Origin: Hahnella aquatica
Lineage (GTDB): Bacteria > Pseudomonadota > Gammaproteobacteria > Burkholderiales > Burkholderiaceae_A
Assembly (NCBI GenBank): GCA_965194505.1
Contig: OZ239144.1
Span: 744,001 to 808,000, forward strand
Length of the DNA stretch: 64,000 nucleotides
Direction of reading: 5' to 3'
In this document: piece after piece, positions 50,395 through 59,738 of the stretch
Layout: each line of letters begins with the position of its first letter
How positions within the stretch are numbered: position 1 is the stretch's first letter
The notes under the pieces: model-generated
Database searches by the model: none
Told to the model about the DNA's origin: nothing
What the model saw: the letters and a program-made list of their open reading frames with translations, nothing else
Translations under genes and position numbers: made by a program

Positions 50395-52778
50395 TGGGCT
50401 CGCGTGAAACAGGAGACCTCTTCGAGGATCTACCCGCCGATGACGGCTCGAACCTTCCACCGCCTGTCGGCATGAGTGCCGCCCTCGGCGGTGACGACGG
50501 AGACCTGTCGTTGGCCGACTTCGCAGAGCGGGCCTACCTGGATTACGCCGTCTCGGTGGTCAAGGGCCGCGCATTGCCCGACCTTTGTGATGGCATGAAG
50601 CCGGTCCAGCGTCGAATCCTCTTCGCCATGGACCGCATGTCGCTCTCCTCTGCGGCCAAGCCGGTGAAGTCTGCCCGGGTGGTGGGCGATGTGCTGGGCA
50701 AGTTTCACCCGCACGGAGACCAGTCTGCCTATGATGCGCTGGTTCGCCTCGCGCAGGGCTTTACGGTGCGATATCCCTTGATCGACGGCCAGGGAAACTT
50801 CGGCTCACGCGATGGCGATGGTGCTGCAGCCATGCGCTACACCGAGGCTCGGCTCACCAAGTTCTCCGAGCTCCTGCTCTCCGAGATCGACGAGGGCACC
50901 GTGGACTTTGGGCCAAACTACGACGGCGCCTTTCAGGAGCCGCTTCGACTGCCTGCTCGGCTGCCGGTCTGTCTGCTCAATGGTGCCTCGGGCATTGCTG
51001 TAGGCATGGCCACCGAGATTCCGTCCCACAACCTGCGTGAGGTGGCGGCGGCCGTTCTCGCGCTCATCGACACTCCGAAGCTCTCGCAGGAGGCGCTCAT
51101 GGCCAGCCTGCCGGGTCCTGACTTCCCTGGCGGCGGGCAGGTGATCTCCAGCCCTGAGGAGCTCGCGGCCATTTATGCAGCCGGACGTGGCTCCATTCGA
51201 ATGCGGGCACGCTGGTCTTTTGAAGACCTCGCCCGCGGCCAGTGGCAACTGGTGGTCGAGGAGCTGCCACATGGTGTGTCCTCCCAGCGGGTGCTCGAGG
51301 AGATCGAGGAGCTCACCAATCCCAAGGTCAAGGCCGGCAAGAAGTCGCTCTCGCCTGAGCAGCAGCAGACCAAGCAGTTGTTGCTCAGCCAGCTCGAGTC
51401 GGTTCGAGATGAGTCTGGCAAGGACGCGGATGTTCGGCTGGTCTTTGAGCCCCGCACCGCCAAGATCGATCGAGACGAGTTTGTCAGGCTGTTGCTTGCG
51501 AACACATCGTTGCAGAGTTCTGTCTCGATGAACCTGGTGGCGGTGGATCTCTACGGCCGACCACGGTCCTTGTCTGTCCTCGAGGTGCTCTCGCAATGGG
51601 TGGAGTTCCGAACGGAAACCGTTCGCCGCCGAAGCGCGCACCGGCTGCAACAGGCTGAGCACCGCATCCATATTCTTGAGGGCCGCTCGATTGCCCTGCT
51701 TAGGATCGATGAGGTTATTGCAGTGATTCGTGAGAGCGATGAGCCCAAGCCCGCCCTCGTCGATCGGTTCGGGCTCACCGAGGTTCAGGCCGAGGACATC
51801 CTCGAGATTCGGCTCCGGCAGCTGGCCCGGCTTGAGGCCATCAAGATCGAGCGTGAGCTCTCTGAACTCCGTGAGCAGGCCGGAAAGCTACGAACACTGC
51901 TGGAGAATGAGAAGGCGCTTCGAAAGGCGGTGGCCAAGGAGGTGCAGGACGACGCCAAGGCCTTTGGAGACGACCGCAGAACCCTGATCAAGGCAGAGGC
52001 CAAGGCCACGGTCGAGACGCCGGTGCTCGATGAGCCCGTGACAGTGGTGGTCTCGGTCAATGGCTGGGTGCGCTCCCGGCAGGGCCATGGGCACGACCCC
52101 TCCCTCTTCCAGTTCAAGACGGGCGACGCCCTGTATGCGACGTTTGAGTGTCGAACGGTCGATGCCCTGGTGGCCTTGTCGAACTCAGGCCGCAGCTTCA
52201 GTGTGCCGGTGCTCAGCCTGCCGGGTGCCCGAGGCGACGGCGCACCCCTGACCTCGCTCATCGACATGGAGGCCGGTGGCCAATTGGTTCATTTCCTGGC
52301 CGCTGCCGCGGGCACCACGGTCCTGGTGGCTACCGTGCAAGGCCAAGGGTTCCTCACCAAGGTCGATGGCCTCATCGGCCGTAACCGCAGTGGCAAGCAG
52401 TTCATGACACTGGATGCGGGCGACGCACCTTGTGTGCTGCGTGCACTTCCCTCAGACCAAGGCGCGGTGGCCTGCCTTTCGGCCTCGGGCCGGCTGTTGG
52501 TCTTCGGACTCGATGAGATCAAGGTGCTCGCCACCGGCGGCCGAGGAGTGGCGCTCATGGAACTGGAGCCCAAAGGCGACAGGCTGCTGGATGTGGCTGC
52601 GGTGGGGGCCACCGGTCTGGTCATCCACGGCGAGGGACGCGCGGGCAAGCCCGGCCAGGAACCCCTTGGGCTCTCGAGCCTCAAGGCGTTCATTGGCAAG
52701 CGTGCCCGCAAGGGCAAGGCCCTGGAGCTCAAGTTCAAGCCCCGCCGGCTGCAGACACCCGCCCCGATGGGGTCCTAG
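50394..52778 (+). CDS. parC: Topoisomerase IV subunit A
   Basis: A 794-residue DNA-breaking subunit. The active-site tyrosine is Y149 in GAAAMRYTEARLTK; the quinolone region contains KFHPHGDQSAYDALVR. The C-terminal beta-pinwheel part is present. Length fits ParC rather than GyrA, which is longer. Coupled to parE. A hairpin with no T-run follows. Confidence 0.96.
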   Translation: MGSRETGDLFEDLPADDGSNLPPPVGMSAALGGDDGDLSLADFAERAYLDYAVSVVKGRALPDLCDGMKPVQRRILFAMDRMSLSSAAKPVKSARVVGDVLGKFHPHGDQSAYDALVRLAQGFTVRYPLIDGQGNFGSRDGDGAAAMRYTEARLTKFSELLLSEIDEGTVDFGPNYDGAFQEPLRLPARLPVCLLNGASGIAVGMATEIPSHNLREVAAAVLALIDTPKLSQEALMASLPGPDFPGGGQVISSPEELAAIYAAGRGSIRMRARWSFEDLARGQWQLVVEELPHGVSSQRVLEEIEELTNPKVKAGKKSLSPEQQQTKQLLLSQLESVRDESGKDADVRLVFEPRTAKIDRDEFVRLLLANTSLQSSVSMNLVAVDLYGRPRSLSVLEVLSQWVEFRTETVRRRSAHRLQQAEHRIHILEGRSIALLRIDEVIAVIRESDEPKPALVDRFGLTEVQAEDILEIRLRQLARLEAIKIERELSELREQAGKLRTLLENEKALRKAVAKEVQDDAKAFGDDRRTLIKAEAKATVETPVLDEPVTVVVSVNGWVRSRQGHGHDPSLFQFKTGDALYATFECRTVDALVALSNSGRSFSVPVLSLPGARGDGAPLTSLIDMEAGGQLVHFLAAAAGTTVLVATVQGQGFLTKVDGLIGRNRSGKQFMTLDAGDAPCVLRALPSDQGAVACLSASGRLLVFGLDEIKVLATGGRGVALMELEPKGDRLLDVAAVGATGLVIHGEGRAGKPGQEPLGLSSLKAFIGKRARKGKALELKFKPRRLQTPAPMGS

Positions 52779-52805
52779 ACAGCCCCGGTCTGAAGGGGGT
52801 TGAAA

Positions 52806-52827
52806 AGGTGGGGTGGCGTCCCCACCT
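52806..52827. terminator. Hairpin after parC
   Basis: AGGTGGGG and CCCCACCT form an 8-bp stem with a 6-base loop. There is no T-run after it, so it is a weak terminator candidate between parC and htpG. Confidence 0.4.
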
Positions 52828-52874
52828 CTCCCTGAACATAGGCCCAACCCTCTTCTTCACGGAGACCACGATTC

Positions 52875-54866
52875 ATGTCCAAAGAGACGCTCTCATTCCA
52901 GACCGAGGTCAAGCAACTGCTGCACCTCATGATTCACTCGCTCTACAGCAACCGCGACATCTTCCTGCGCGAACTGGTCTCGAATGCCTCGGATGCCTGC
53001 GACAAGCTACGACTGGAGGCCCTGGCCGACGACAAGCTCTTTGAGGGTGATCCGGACCTTCGCATCCGTGTGGGCTTTGATGCCAAGGCCCGAACCATCA
53101 CGATCTCAGACAATGGGGTGGGCATGAGCCGAGAGGAGGTGATCGCCAACCTGGGCACCATCGCCCGCTCTGGCACCAAGGAGTTCTTTGGCCGGCTGTC
53201 TGGGGACTCCGCCCGTGATTCCGCACTCATTGGTCAATTCGGCGTCGGCTTCTACTCGGCCTTCATCGTGGCAGACCATGTCACGGTCATCAGCCGCCGG
53301 GCGGGACTGCCCGCCAGCGATGCGGTTCGTTGGGAGTCTGAGGGCACTGGCGACTTCAGCATCGAGCCCGTTGAACGGGCCGAGCGGGGCACCGAGATCA
53401 TCCTTCACCTTCGAGAGGCTGAAGGGGAGGGCGAAGACAAGAAAAGCCACGACGACCTACTCTCCCACTGGTCTATCAAGGAGATTCTCAAGCGCTACTC
53501 CGATCACATTGGCATCCCAATTCAGATGAAGAAGCGCGAGTGGGATGAAAAGAAGTCTGAGTATGTCGAGCATGAGGACTGGGAGACGGTGAACCAGGCC
53601 TCCGCCCTCTGGACCAGGTCCAAGGCTGAGATCACCGATGAACAGTACAAGGAGTTCTACAAGGGCATTGCCCACGGCATGGACGACCCCCTGGCCTATA
53701 CCCACAATCGTGTGGAAGGCCGAACCGAGTACACACAGCTGCTCTTCATTCCCGGCAAGGCACCCTTCGACCTCTACGACCGTCAGCAGCGGCATGGGCT
53801 CAAGCTCTACATCAAGCGGGTCTTCATCATGGAAGACGCCGAGCAGCTCCTGCCAAATTATTTGCGCTTTGTGCGCGGTGTGGTGGACTCCGCCGACCTG
53901 CCACTCAATGTCTCGCGAGAGATTCTCCAAGAGAGCCGCGACATCAAGGCCATTCGTGAGGGCTGCGCCAAACGAATTCTTGGCCTGCTGGAGGACATGG
54001 CCGAGAACAAGCCCGAGGACTACAAGACCTTCTGGACCGAGTTTGGCCAGTGCCTGAAGGAGGGCTTTGGCGAAGACTTCTCAAACAAGGATCGCCTTGC
54101 TGGGCTCATGCGCTTCGTGAGCACAGCCAGTGAGGCCGACGAGCCCGATGTGTCCTTGAAGGACTACATTGGCCGCATGAAAGAGGGGCAGGAGAAGATC
54201 TACGTGATCACGGCCGACAACCTCTCGGCTGCACGTTCCAGCCCACACATCGAGATTTTTAAGAAGAAGGGCATCGAGGTCTTGCTGCTGACCGACCGGA
54301 TCGACGAATGGGTCTTGAACTTTCTCAATGAGTTCGACGGAAAGCACCTGCAGTCTGTGGCCAAGGGTGAACTCGACCTCGGCAAGCTCAAGGACAAGAC
54401 CGACGACACGCCAAAGGACGAAGAGAAGAAGGCCAAGCCAGTCATCGAAAAGGCCCAAAAGATTCTTGGCGAGAAGGTCAAGGAGGTTCGACTCACGCAA
54501 CGCCTCACCGACTCCGCCTGCTGCCTGGTCTCGGATGCGCAGGACGTCAGCGGCCACCTTGAACGCATCCTGAAGGCCACGGGCCAGAAGGCTCCAGAGC
54601 GCAAGCCCATACTGGAACTCAATCCCAATCACCCATTGGTCCAGGCGCTGGTGGCCGAGTCCGATCAGTCCGGTGGGCAAATCCTGGGGGCCGACGGCAG
54701 CCAGGTCTCAGAGGGCATTTCGGACACCCTTCGAGATCTTGTGTGGCTGTTGTTTGACCAGGCATTGCTCGCCGAGGGGGGCCAGCCGGAAGACCCCGCA
54801 GGCTTTGTGCGCCGGCTCAATGGCTTTCTCCTCAAAGGGCTTGGACACCCGCCGACAGCCTCCTAA
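52875..54866 (+). CDS. htpG: Chaperone protein HtpG (Hsp90)
   Basis: A 663-residue Hsp90 ATPase. The Bergerat ATP site has NASDACDKLR and DNGVGMSREEV, and the lid GQFGVGFYSAFIV. The middle domain and C-terminal dimerisation domain are complete, and length is slightly more than the E. coli protein (624). It helps folding of some clients under stress. GGAG precedes the start. Confidence 0.97.
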   Translation: MSKETLSFQTEVKQLLHLMIHSLYSNRDIFLRELVSNASDACDKLRLEALADDKLFEGDPDLRIRVGFDAKARTITISDNGVGMSREEVIANLGTIARSGTKEFFGRLSGDSARDSALIGQFGVGFYSAFIVADHVTVISRRAGLPASDAVRWESEGTGDFSIEPVERAERGTEIILHLREAEGEGEDKKSHDDLLSHWSIKEILKRYSDHIGIPIQMKKREWDEKKSEYVEHEDWETVNQASALWTRSKAEITDEQYKEFYKGIAHGMDDPLAYTHNRVEGRTEYTQLLFIPGKAPFDLYDRQQRHGLKLYIKRVFIMEDAEQLLPNYLRFVRGVVDSADLPLNVSREILQESRDIKAIREGCAKRILGLLEDMAENKPEDYKTFWTEFGQCLKEGFGEDFSNKDRLAGLMRFVSTASEADEPDVSLKDYIGRMKEGQEKIYVITADNLSAARSSPHIEIFKKKGIEVLLLTDRIDEWVLNFLNEFDGKHLQSVAKGELDLGKLKDKTDDTPKDEEKKAKPVIEKAQKILGEKVKEVRLTQRLTDSACCLVSDAQDVSGHLERILKATGQKAPERKPILELNPNHPLVQALVAESDQSGGQILGADGSQVSEGISDTLRDLVWLLFDQALLAEGGQPEDPAGFVRRLNGFLLKGLGHPPTAS

Positions 54867-54908
54867 CGATGCTAAACTTCAGCGGTTTGTGATTTGGGGG
54901 AAATAACA

Positions 54909-55280
54909 ATGTTTCAAGCGTCGTTTGGTCGGTTGTGTGCGGGTGCATCACTCGCAGTGGGGATGGTCGGCCTGCTCATGGCCGCCCAGCCCGTCATGGC
55001 GCAGGCGCCAGCAGGAGGCCTCAAGGGCGATCCTGCAACTGGCGCGCGGAAGAATTCCATGTGCATCGGCTGCCATAGCATTCCAGAGTACAAAACGGCC
55101 TTCCCAGTCCTGTATCGAGTTCCCAAGATTGCAGGCCAGAATGAGGCCTACCTGGTGTCATCTCTTCAGGCCTACAAGAGTGGCGATCGCAGCCATCCCA
55201 GCATGAAGGCCATCAGCGCGTCGTTAACCGATCAAGATATGGCAGACCTGGCGGCCTTTTATGCCCGCCTGTCTCGTTAA
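54909..55280 (+). CDS. Class I c-type cytochrome
   Basis: A 123-residue exported cytochrome. A signal peptide (LAVGMVGLLMAAQPVMAQAP with cleavage after AQA) leads to a haem motif CIGCH near residue 52. The Met ligand is likely in SHPSMKAISASLTDQDM. It starts at ATG 54909; the frame's GTG-like extension is not needed. It is 18 bp before another small cytochrome gene; the two may pass electrons to an oxidase. Confidence 0.9.
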   Translation: MFQASFGRLCAGASLAVGMVGLLMAAQPVMAQAPAGGLKGDPATGARKNSMCIGCHSIPEYKTAFPVLYRVPKIAGQNEAYLVSSLQAYKSGDRSHPSMKAISASLTDQDMADLAAFYARLSR

Positions 55281-55298
55281 GCAAGGCAAGGACACCAC

Positions 55299-55637
55299 AT
55301 GAAGACATCTGTTTTTTTGAAATCAGCGGCGGCCTTGCTGGCTGCTGGCTGGGTCTCGGCCCAGGCGGGCAACATCGCGCTTGGCAAGGTGAAGGCTGAC
55401 CAGGCCTGTGCGGCCTGCCATGGCGCCGATGGCGTGAAGTCCATCGATGGAAGCTATCCCATACTCGCAGGCCAGTACGAAGATTTCCTGGCCAAGGCGC
55501 TTACCGACTACAAGACCGGCAGTCGCAAGAATGCAATCATGTCGGGCATGGCCGCAGCACTCACCAAAGAAGAAATCGCAGATTTGGCTGCCTATTACAG
55601 TTCACTTCCCGGCCCCCTGACCTTCATCAAGCGCTAG
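55299..55637 (+). CDS. Class I c-type cytochrome (c4-like single domain)
   Basis: A 112-residue exported cytochrome with a signal peptide (LKSAAALLAAGWVSAQAG), a CAACHGADG haem site and a Met ligand candidate in IMSGMAAALTKEEIADLAAY. It resembles one half of cytochrome c4. It follows the other cytochrome gene by 18 bp, and its stop overlaps the end of the convergent moaA by 4 bp. Confidence 0.9.
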   Translation: MKTSVFLKSAAALLAAGWVSAQAGNIALGKVKADQACAACHGADGVKSIDGSYPILAGQYEDFLAKALTDYKTGSRKNAIMSGMAAALTKEEIADLAAYYSSLPGPLTFIKR

Positions 55638-56752
55638 CCGCCGATGTAACTCATCTCCACCTTGGGGCCCTCTGGGCCCTTTTTCATTTGTGCGCGCAAT
55701 TCGGAATAACGGTCTGCGCGACGGGCCCAGATCTGGGCAATCGCCCTGAGCAGGCGTTGGTCGTCTGATTCCTGTCTCACAAGGCCACGGAGATCGGACC
55801 CTTGCGAGGCAAAGAGGCAGGTGTAGAGGCCGCCCTCCGCCGAGATGCGTGCCCGAGAGCAGGCCCCGCAGAATGGCTCGGTCACCGAGGAGATCAGGCC
55901 GATTTCACCCTTGCCGTCGAGGTAACGCCAGCGGTCCGACACCTCGCTGGGGGTGCCACGGCCAACCCTCTCCAAGGGGAACTGGGCGTGAATGCACGAG
56001 ATGATGTCTTGCGATGACACGACCTGGTCGAGTTTCCAGCCATTGGAGCTTCCGACATCCATGAATTCGATGAATCGGAGGGTGGCGCCCATGTCGCGGA
56101 ACTGCTCGGCCATGGGGAGGACCTGCGACTCGTTCACACCCCGCTGCACGACCATGTTGGCCTTGACCCGCAGCCCTGCCTCCTGTGCCCGACGCATGCC
56201 CGAGATCACATCCTGGGGACCTGCCTCTGAGATGTCTGCCATCTGTTGGAAGATGTCTGGGTCGAGCGCGTCCAGGCTCACAGTGACCCGATGCAGCCCC
56301 GCATCGGCCAAGGCCTTGGCTTTTTGGCCCAGCAGCAGGCCATTGGTGGTGAGCGCGAGTTCCACCGGCTGGCCTTCGAGCGTTCGGAGCTTGGCGAGCA
56401 TGGCCACCAGGCGCTCGAGGTCTTTTCGGAGCAGCGGCTCCCCACCGGTGATGCGGATCTTTTGGACGCCCAGGGCCACGAACGCCCTGGCCAGGCGCTC
56501 AATCTCCTCGAATCCGAGCAGTTCCTGCCGCGAGAGATAGACGTAGTCTTTGTTGAAAATCTCCCGAGGCATGCAGTATCCGCATCGCATGTTGCATTGG
56601 TCAATGACCGAGATGCGCAGGTCTTGCAGGCCCCTGCCCCTGGTGTCGAGCATGCGCCCATCGGGCTTAGACCAGCCTTCGTCCAGCAGAACGGGCCGAA
56701 GCCTGTGAAGGGCCTCGTCCGCGATCGGGATATAACGCTGGCTCTCTGACAT
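55634..56752 (-). CDS. moaA: GTP 3',8-cyclase MoaA (molybdenum cofactor)
   Basis: A 372-residue radical SAM enzyme for the first step of molybdopterin synthesis. The SAM cluster is CNMRCGYC in LRISVIDQCNMRCGYCMPRE at about residues 54-61. The C-terminal [4Fe-4S] is in FCGACSRARISAEGGLYTCL. The protein ends YIGG, the GG tail needed for activity. The N-terminal ~45 residues are longer than usual. It shares the need for molybdenum with modABC. Confidence 0.95.
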   Translation of the reverse strand: MSESQRYIPIADEALHRLRPVLLDEGWSKPDGRMLDTRGRGLQDLRISVIDQCNMRCGYCMPREIFNKDYVYLSRQELLGFEEIERLARAFVALGVQKIRITGGEPLLRKDLERLVAMLAKLRTLEGQPVELALTTNGLLLGQKAKALADAGLHRVTVSLDALDPDIFQQMADISEAGPQDVISGMRRAQEAGLRVKANMVVQRGVNESQVLPMAEQFRDMGATLRFIEFMDVGSSNGWKLDQVVSSQDIISCIHAQFPLERVGRGTPSEVSDRWRYLDGKGEIGLISSVTEPFCGACSRARISAEGGLYTCLFASQGSDLRGLVRQESDDQRLLRAIAQIWARRADRYSELRAQMKKGPEGPKVEMSYIGG

Positions 56753-56761
56753 CCTCGAAGA

Positions 56762-59425
56762 TTAGCCTGCTGGCGGCTGCTCCGGTGAGCGGGTTTCCAC
56801 CATGGTGAGTGGCTCCGCCTCGGATGCCACCACCGCCTTGCGGGGCTTTCGGCCCACCTGTGGGGGCGGCTCTGCGGCTAATTGCGTGGCTGCTGAGGGG
56901 TCTGCCACCGTCTGAACCCACTCGAGGCCTGCCTGGTTGAGTTCTGCCCTGAGCTGCTCCGGGTCTGGCAGCTTCACCACAGGCGTGGCGGGAGCAGGCG
57001 CAGGTGCGACGGGTGTCGCTGCAATGGTCGCTGCTGGTGCAGCAGGTGCTGGCATCGAGAAGACGGGTGCTGCCTCGGCTGGCCCGAGTGCGGCAGCCTG
57101 CCTTGGGAGATCAGGCTCGGCTGTGGGCGCCGGGACGCTGGTCTCGTCTGAGACGGGCGTTGCAGCGAACGCAGCACGCACAGGCGCTGGCGACGCATCG
57201 CCTGACGAGGATTCCTCGGCGTCTGCCGTGGTCAGGACCTGGCCGTTCTGGCCCTCGTCGCCCGATGTGCCATCCTCGCGTCGGCCGCTGCGCCGACGTC
57301 TGCGACGCGGGCGACCATCCTCCCTCAGGTCTGAGTCTGGACTGCCGGAGCCATCTGGTGCGCCCGACATCTCTGGAAGCGACTGCTGGTCTGAGCCCTC
57401 TGGCCGGGGCTCCCGGGGCTTACGACCCTCGCGGTTCCGCGGCTCCCTGGGCTCACGAGGCTCTTTGGCTTCCCGCGGTTCTTTGGGCTCGCGGGCTTCC
57501 TTGGCCTCGCGAGGCTCTCGGCCTTCGCGATCTGGCCTGTTGTCGCGGCCGCGGGCGGGGCGGTCGGGCCGCTCACCTTTGGCATCACCGCGCTCTGCAT
57601 TGCGGTCGCCGTTGCGGCCTTGGCCGCGGCGTCCGTTGCCACGACCGGCATCTTGACCACGGCCTCGAGCATCGCGACCTGATCGGCCCTCGGGCTTGCG
57701 TCGGTCTGCGGAGGTGGGGCGGTCATTGTCGGCCGGCCCTGTAAAGAAGGACATGAGCCGACTCCAGATCGATGGGCTCTCTGCCACTGCGGATGCACGA
57801 ACCGAGACGGGTGCCGGCGAACTGGGTGTGATGCCCTTGACCACGGCCTCCTGCCGAGGCTTGCCTGCAGCCTCTTCCTTGGCGAGTTGGTAGGGGGAGT
57901 CGGTGGAGGGCTGATCGGCCATGGCATAGCTGGCCTTGACGTCCTCTAGACGAGGATCGTCATGCCGCAGTCGCTCGATGGAATAGTTCGGCGTCTCCAA
58001 GAACTTGTTGGGAATCAGAACAATCGTGACCTTCAGCCGCGCCTCGAGCTTGGCGATGTCTGTACGTTTCTCATTAAGAAGGAAGCTCGCCACCTCCACA
58101 GGCACCTGGACATGAACAGAGGCGGTGTTGTCCTTCATGGCCTCCTCCTGAAGGATGCGCAGGATGTGGAGTGCACTGGAGTCGATGTCGCGGATGACGC
58201 CTGTGCCGTTGCACCGGGGGCAGGTGATGTGCGAGCCCTCGTTGAGGGCCGGCCGCAGGCGCTGCCGGGAGAGTTCCATCAGGCCGAATCGGGAGATCTT
58301 GCCCATCTGCACTCGGGCCCGGTCGTGGTGAAGCGCATCCCGCAGGCGCTGCTCGACATCGCGCTGGGCCCTGCTGGATTCCATGTCGATGAAGTCGATG
58401 ACGATCAGGCCGCCAAGGTCTCGCAGACGCAGTTGCCGTCCGACCTCGTCGGCAGCCTCCAGGTTGGTGCGAAGGGCTGTCTCCTCGATGTCGGACCCGC
58501 GGGTGGACTTGGCGGAGTTGACGTCCACGGCCACCAATGCCTCTGTGTGGTCGATGACCAGTGCGCCGCCGGAGGGGAGTTGCACCGTGCGCGAGTAGGC
58601 CGTTTCAATCTGGTGTTCGATCTGAAAGCGCGAGAAGAGGGGCACGTCGTCCCGATAGCGCTTGACCCGCCCGGCCATATCCGGCATGACGTGCAGCATG
58701 AACTGGCGTGCCTGCTCGTAAATGTCGTCGGTGTCGATGAGGATCTCACCGATGTCCGGGTGGAAGTAGTCTCGAATGGCTCGAATGACGAGGCTGGATT
58801 CTTGGTAGATCAGGTAGGCGCCAGCCTGTAGGCTGCGGGCGTCGTCGACGGCCTTCCAGAGTTGCAGCAGGTAGTTCAAGTCCCACTGCAGTTCATCCAC
58901 ATTGCGGCCAATGCCTGCGGTGCGGGCAATCATGCTCATGCCGTTGGGCAGTTCGAGCTGATCCATGGCCTCTTTGAGTTCTTGGCGATCCTCACCCTCG
59001 ATGCGGCGTGACACACCACCACCACGAGGGTTGTTGGGCATGAGCACGAGGTAGCGGCCAGCCAGGGACACGAAGGTCGTCAGGGCTGCGCCTTTGTTGC
59101 CGCGTTCTTCCTTCTCCACCTGAACCAGGAGTTCTGTGCCATCGGCAATGGCGTCTTGGATTCTGGCCTTCCCGGCATCGACCCCCGGCTTGAAGTACTC
59201 CCGGGCGATTTCCTTAAACGGTAGAAAGCCATGGCGGTCTTCGCCGTAGCTCACAAAGCAGGCCTCAAGGCTGGGCTCCACACGGGTCACGACACCCTTG
59301 TAGATGTTGCTCTTGCGTTGCTCGCGGCCCGCCACTTCGATGTCGAGGTCGACAAGCCGTTGGCCATCGACGATCGCCACGCGCAGTTCCTCTGCGTGCG
59401 TGGCGTTAAACAGCATGCGTTTCAT
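56762..59425 (-). CDS. rne: Ribonuclease E
   Basis: An 887-residue endoribonuclease that starts most mRNA decay and matures rRNA and tRNA. The S1 domain (YKGVVTRVEPSLEACFVSYG) is near the N-terminus; catalytic Asp residues lie in VAVDVNSAKSTRG and GGLIVIDFIDM; the zinc-link is CPRCNGTGVIRD. The C-terminal ~330 residues are low complexity: RGRDNRPDREGREPREAK-like arginine/glutamate/proline repeats for RNA and partner binding, then Ala/Pro-rich sequence. The start ATG 59425 fits MKRMLFNATHAEELRVAIVD. Confidence 0.96.
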   Translation of the reverse strand: MKRMLFNATHAEELRVAIVDGQRLVDLDIEVAGREQRKSNIYKGVVTRVEPSLEACFVSYGEDRHGFLPFKEIAREYFKPGVDAGKARIQDAIADGTELLVQVEKEERGNKGAALTTFVSLAGRYLVLMPNNPRGGGVSRRIEGEDRQELKEAMDQLELPNGMSMIARTAGIGRNVDELQWDLNYLLQLWKAVDDARSLQAGAYLIYQESSLVIRAIRDYFHPDIGEILIDTDDIYEQARQFMLHVMPDMAGRVKRYRDDVPLFSRFQIEHQIETAYSRTVQLPSGGALVIDHTEALVAVDVNSAKSTRGSDIEETALRTNLEAADEVGRQLRLRDLGGLIVIDFIDMESSRAQRDVEQRLRDALHHDRARVQMGKISRFGLMELSRQRLRPALNEGSHITCPRCNGTGVIRDIDSSALHILRILQEEAMKDNTASVHVQVPVEVASFLLNEKRTDIAKLEARLKVTIVLIPNKFLETPNYSIERLRHDDPRLEDVKASYAMADQPSTDSPYQLAKEEAAGKPRQEAVVKGITPSSPAPVSVRASAVAESPSIWSRLMSFFTGPADNDRPTSADRRKPEGRSGRDARGRGQDAGRGNGRRGQGRNGDRNAERGDAKGERPDRPARGRDNRPDREGREPREAKEAREPKEPREAKEPREPREPRNREGRKPREPRPEGSDQQSLPEMSGAPDGSGSPDSDLREDGRPRRRRRRSGRREDGTSGDEGQNGQVLTTADAEESSSGDASPAPVRAAFAATPVSDETSVPAPTAEPDLPRQAAALGPAEAAPVFSMPAPAAPAATIAATPVAPAPAPATPVVKLPDPEQLRAELNQAGLEWVQTVADPSAATQLAAEPPPQVGRKPRKAVVASEAEPLTMVETRSPEQPPAG

Positions 59426-59738
59426 TCAAACTTCTCCTTCGCGCACTAGGCGCAGCTGGAGCGTGTCTGACGATGTGGTGGCTCCGGACGAGCAGGGTCA
59501 GGCCCAGCGAATGGGCTGTGGATCAAGAAAGAGGGAAGGGTGAGCGTTTTCGAACGAGACTGGGCAGTGGGCCGGGCCTCGGAGGGATTCGTCACGGGAA
59601 CATCCACGCGATTCATTGATTCTGCTGTGTTGTCTTTCGGGCCATGTCACACCCCCAGGGCGCTCCGTGGTCACTTACAATCTGGCACTTAGACACGTCG
59701 GATTCCGGAAATCTAAGGCTCAGGCTCAATACGAACCC
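59426..59738. other. Intergenic region between divergent rne and rluC
   Basis: 313 bp with no gene supported. The open frame from 59616 does not show homology before 59739. RNase E messages in enterics have a long self-controlled leader; no conserved stem was recognised here. TACAAT at 59678-59683 could be a -10 element for rluC, but I do not find a clear -35 at suitable distance. Confidence 0.4.
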
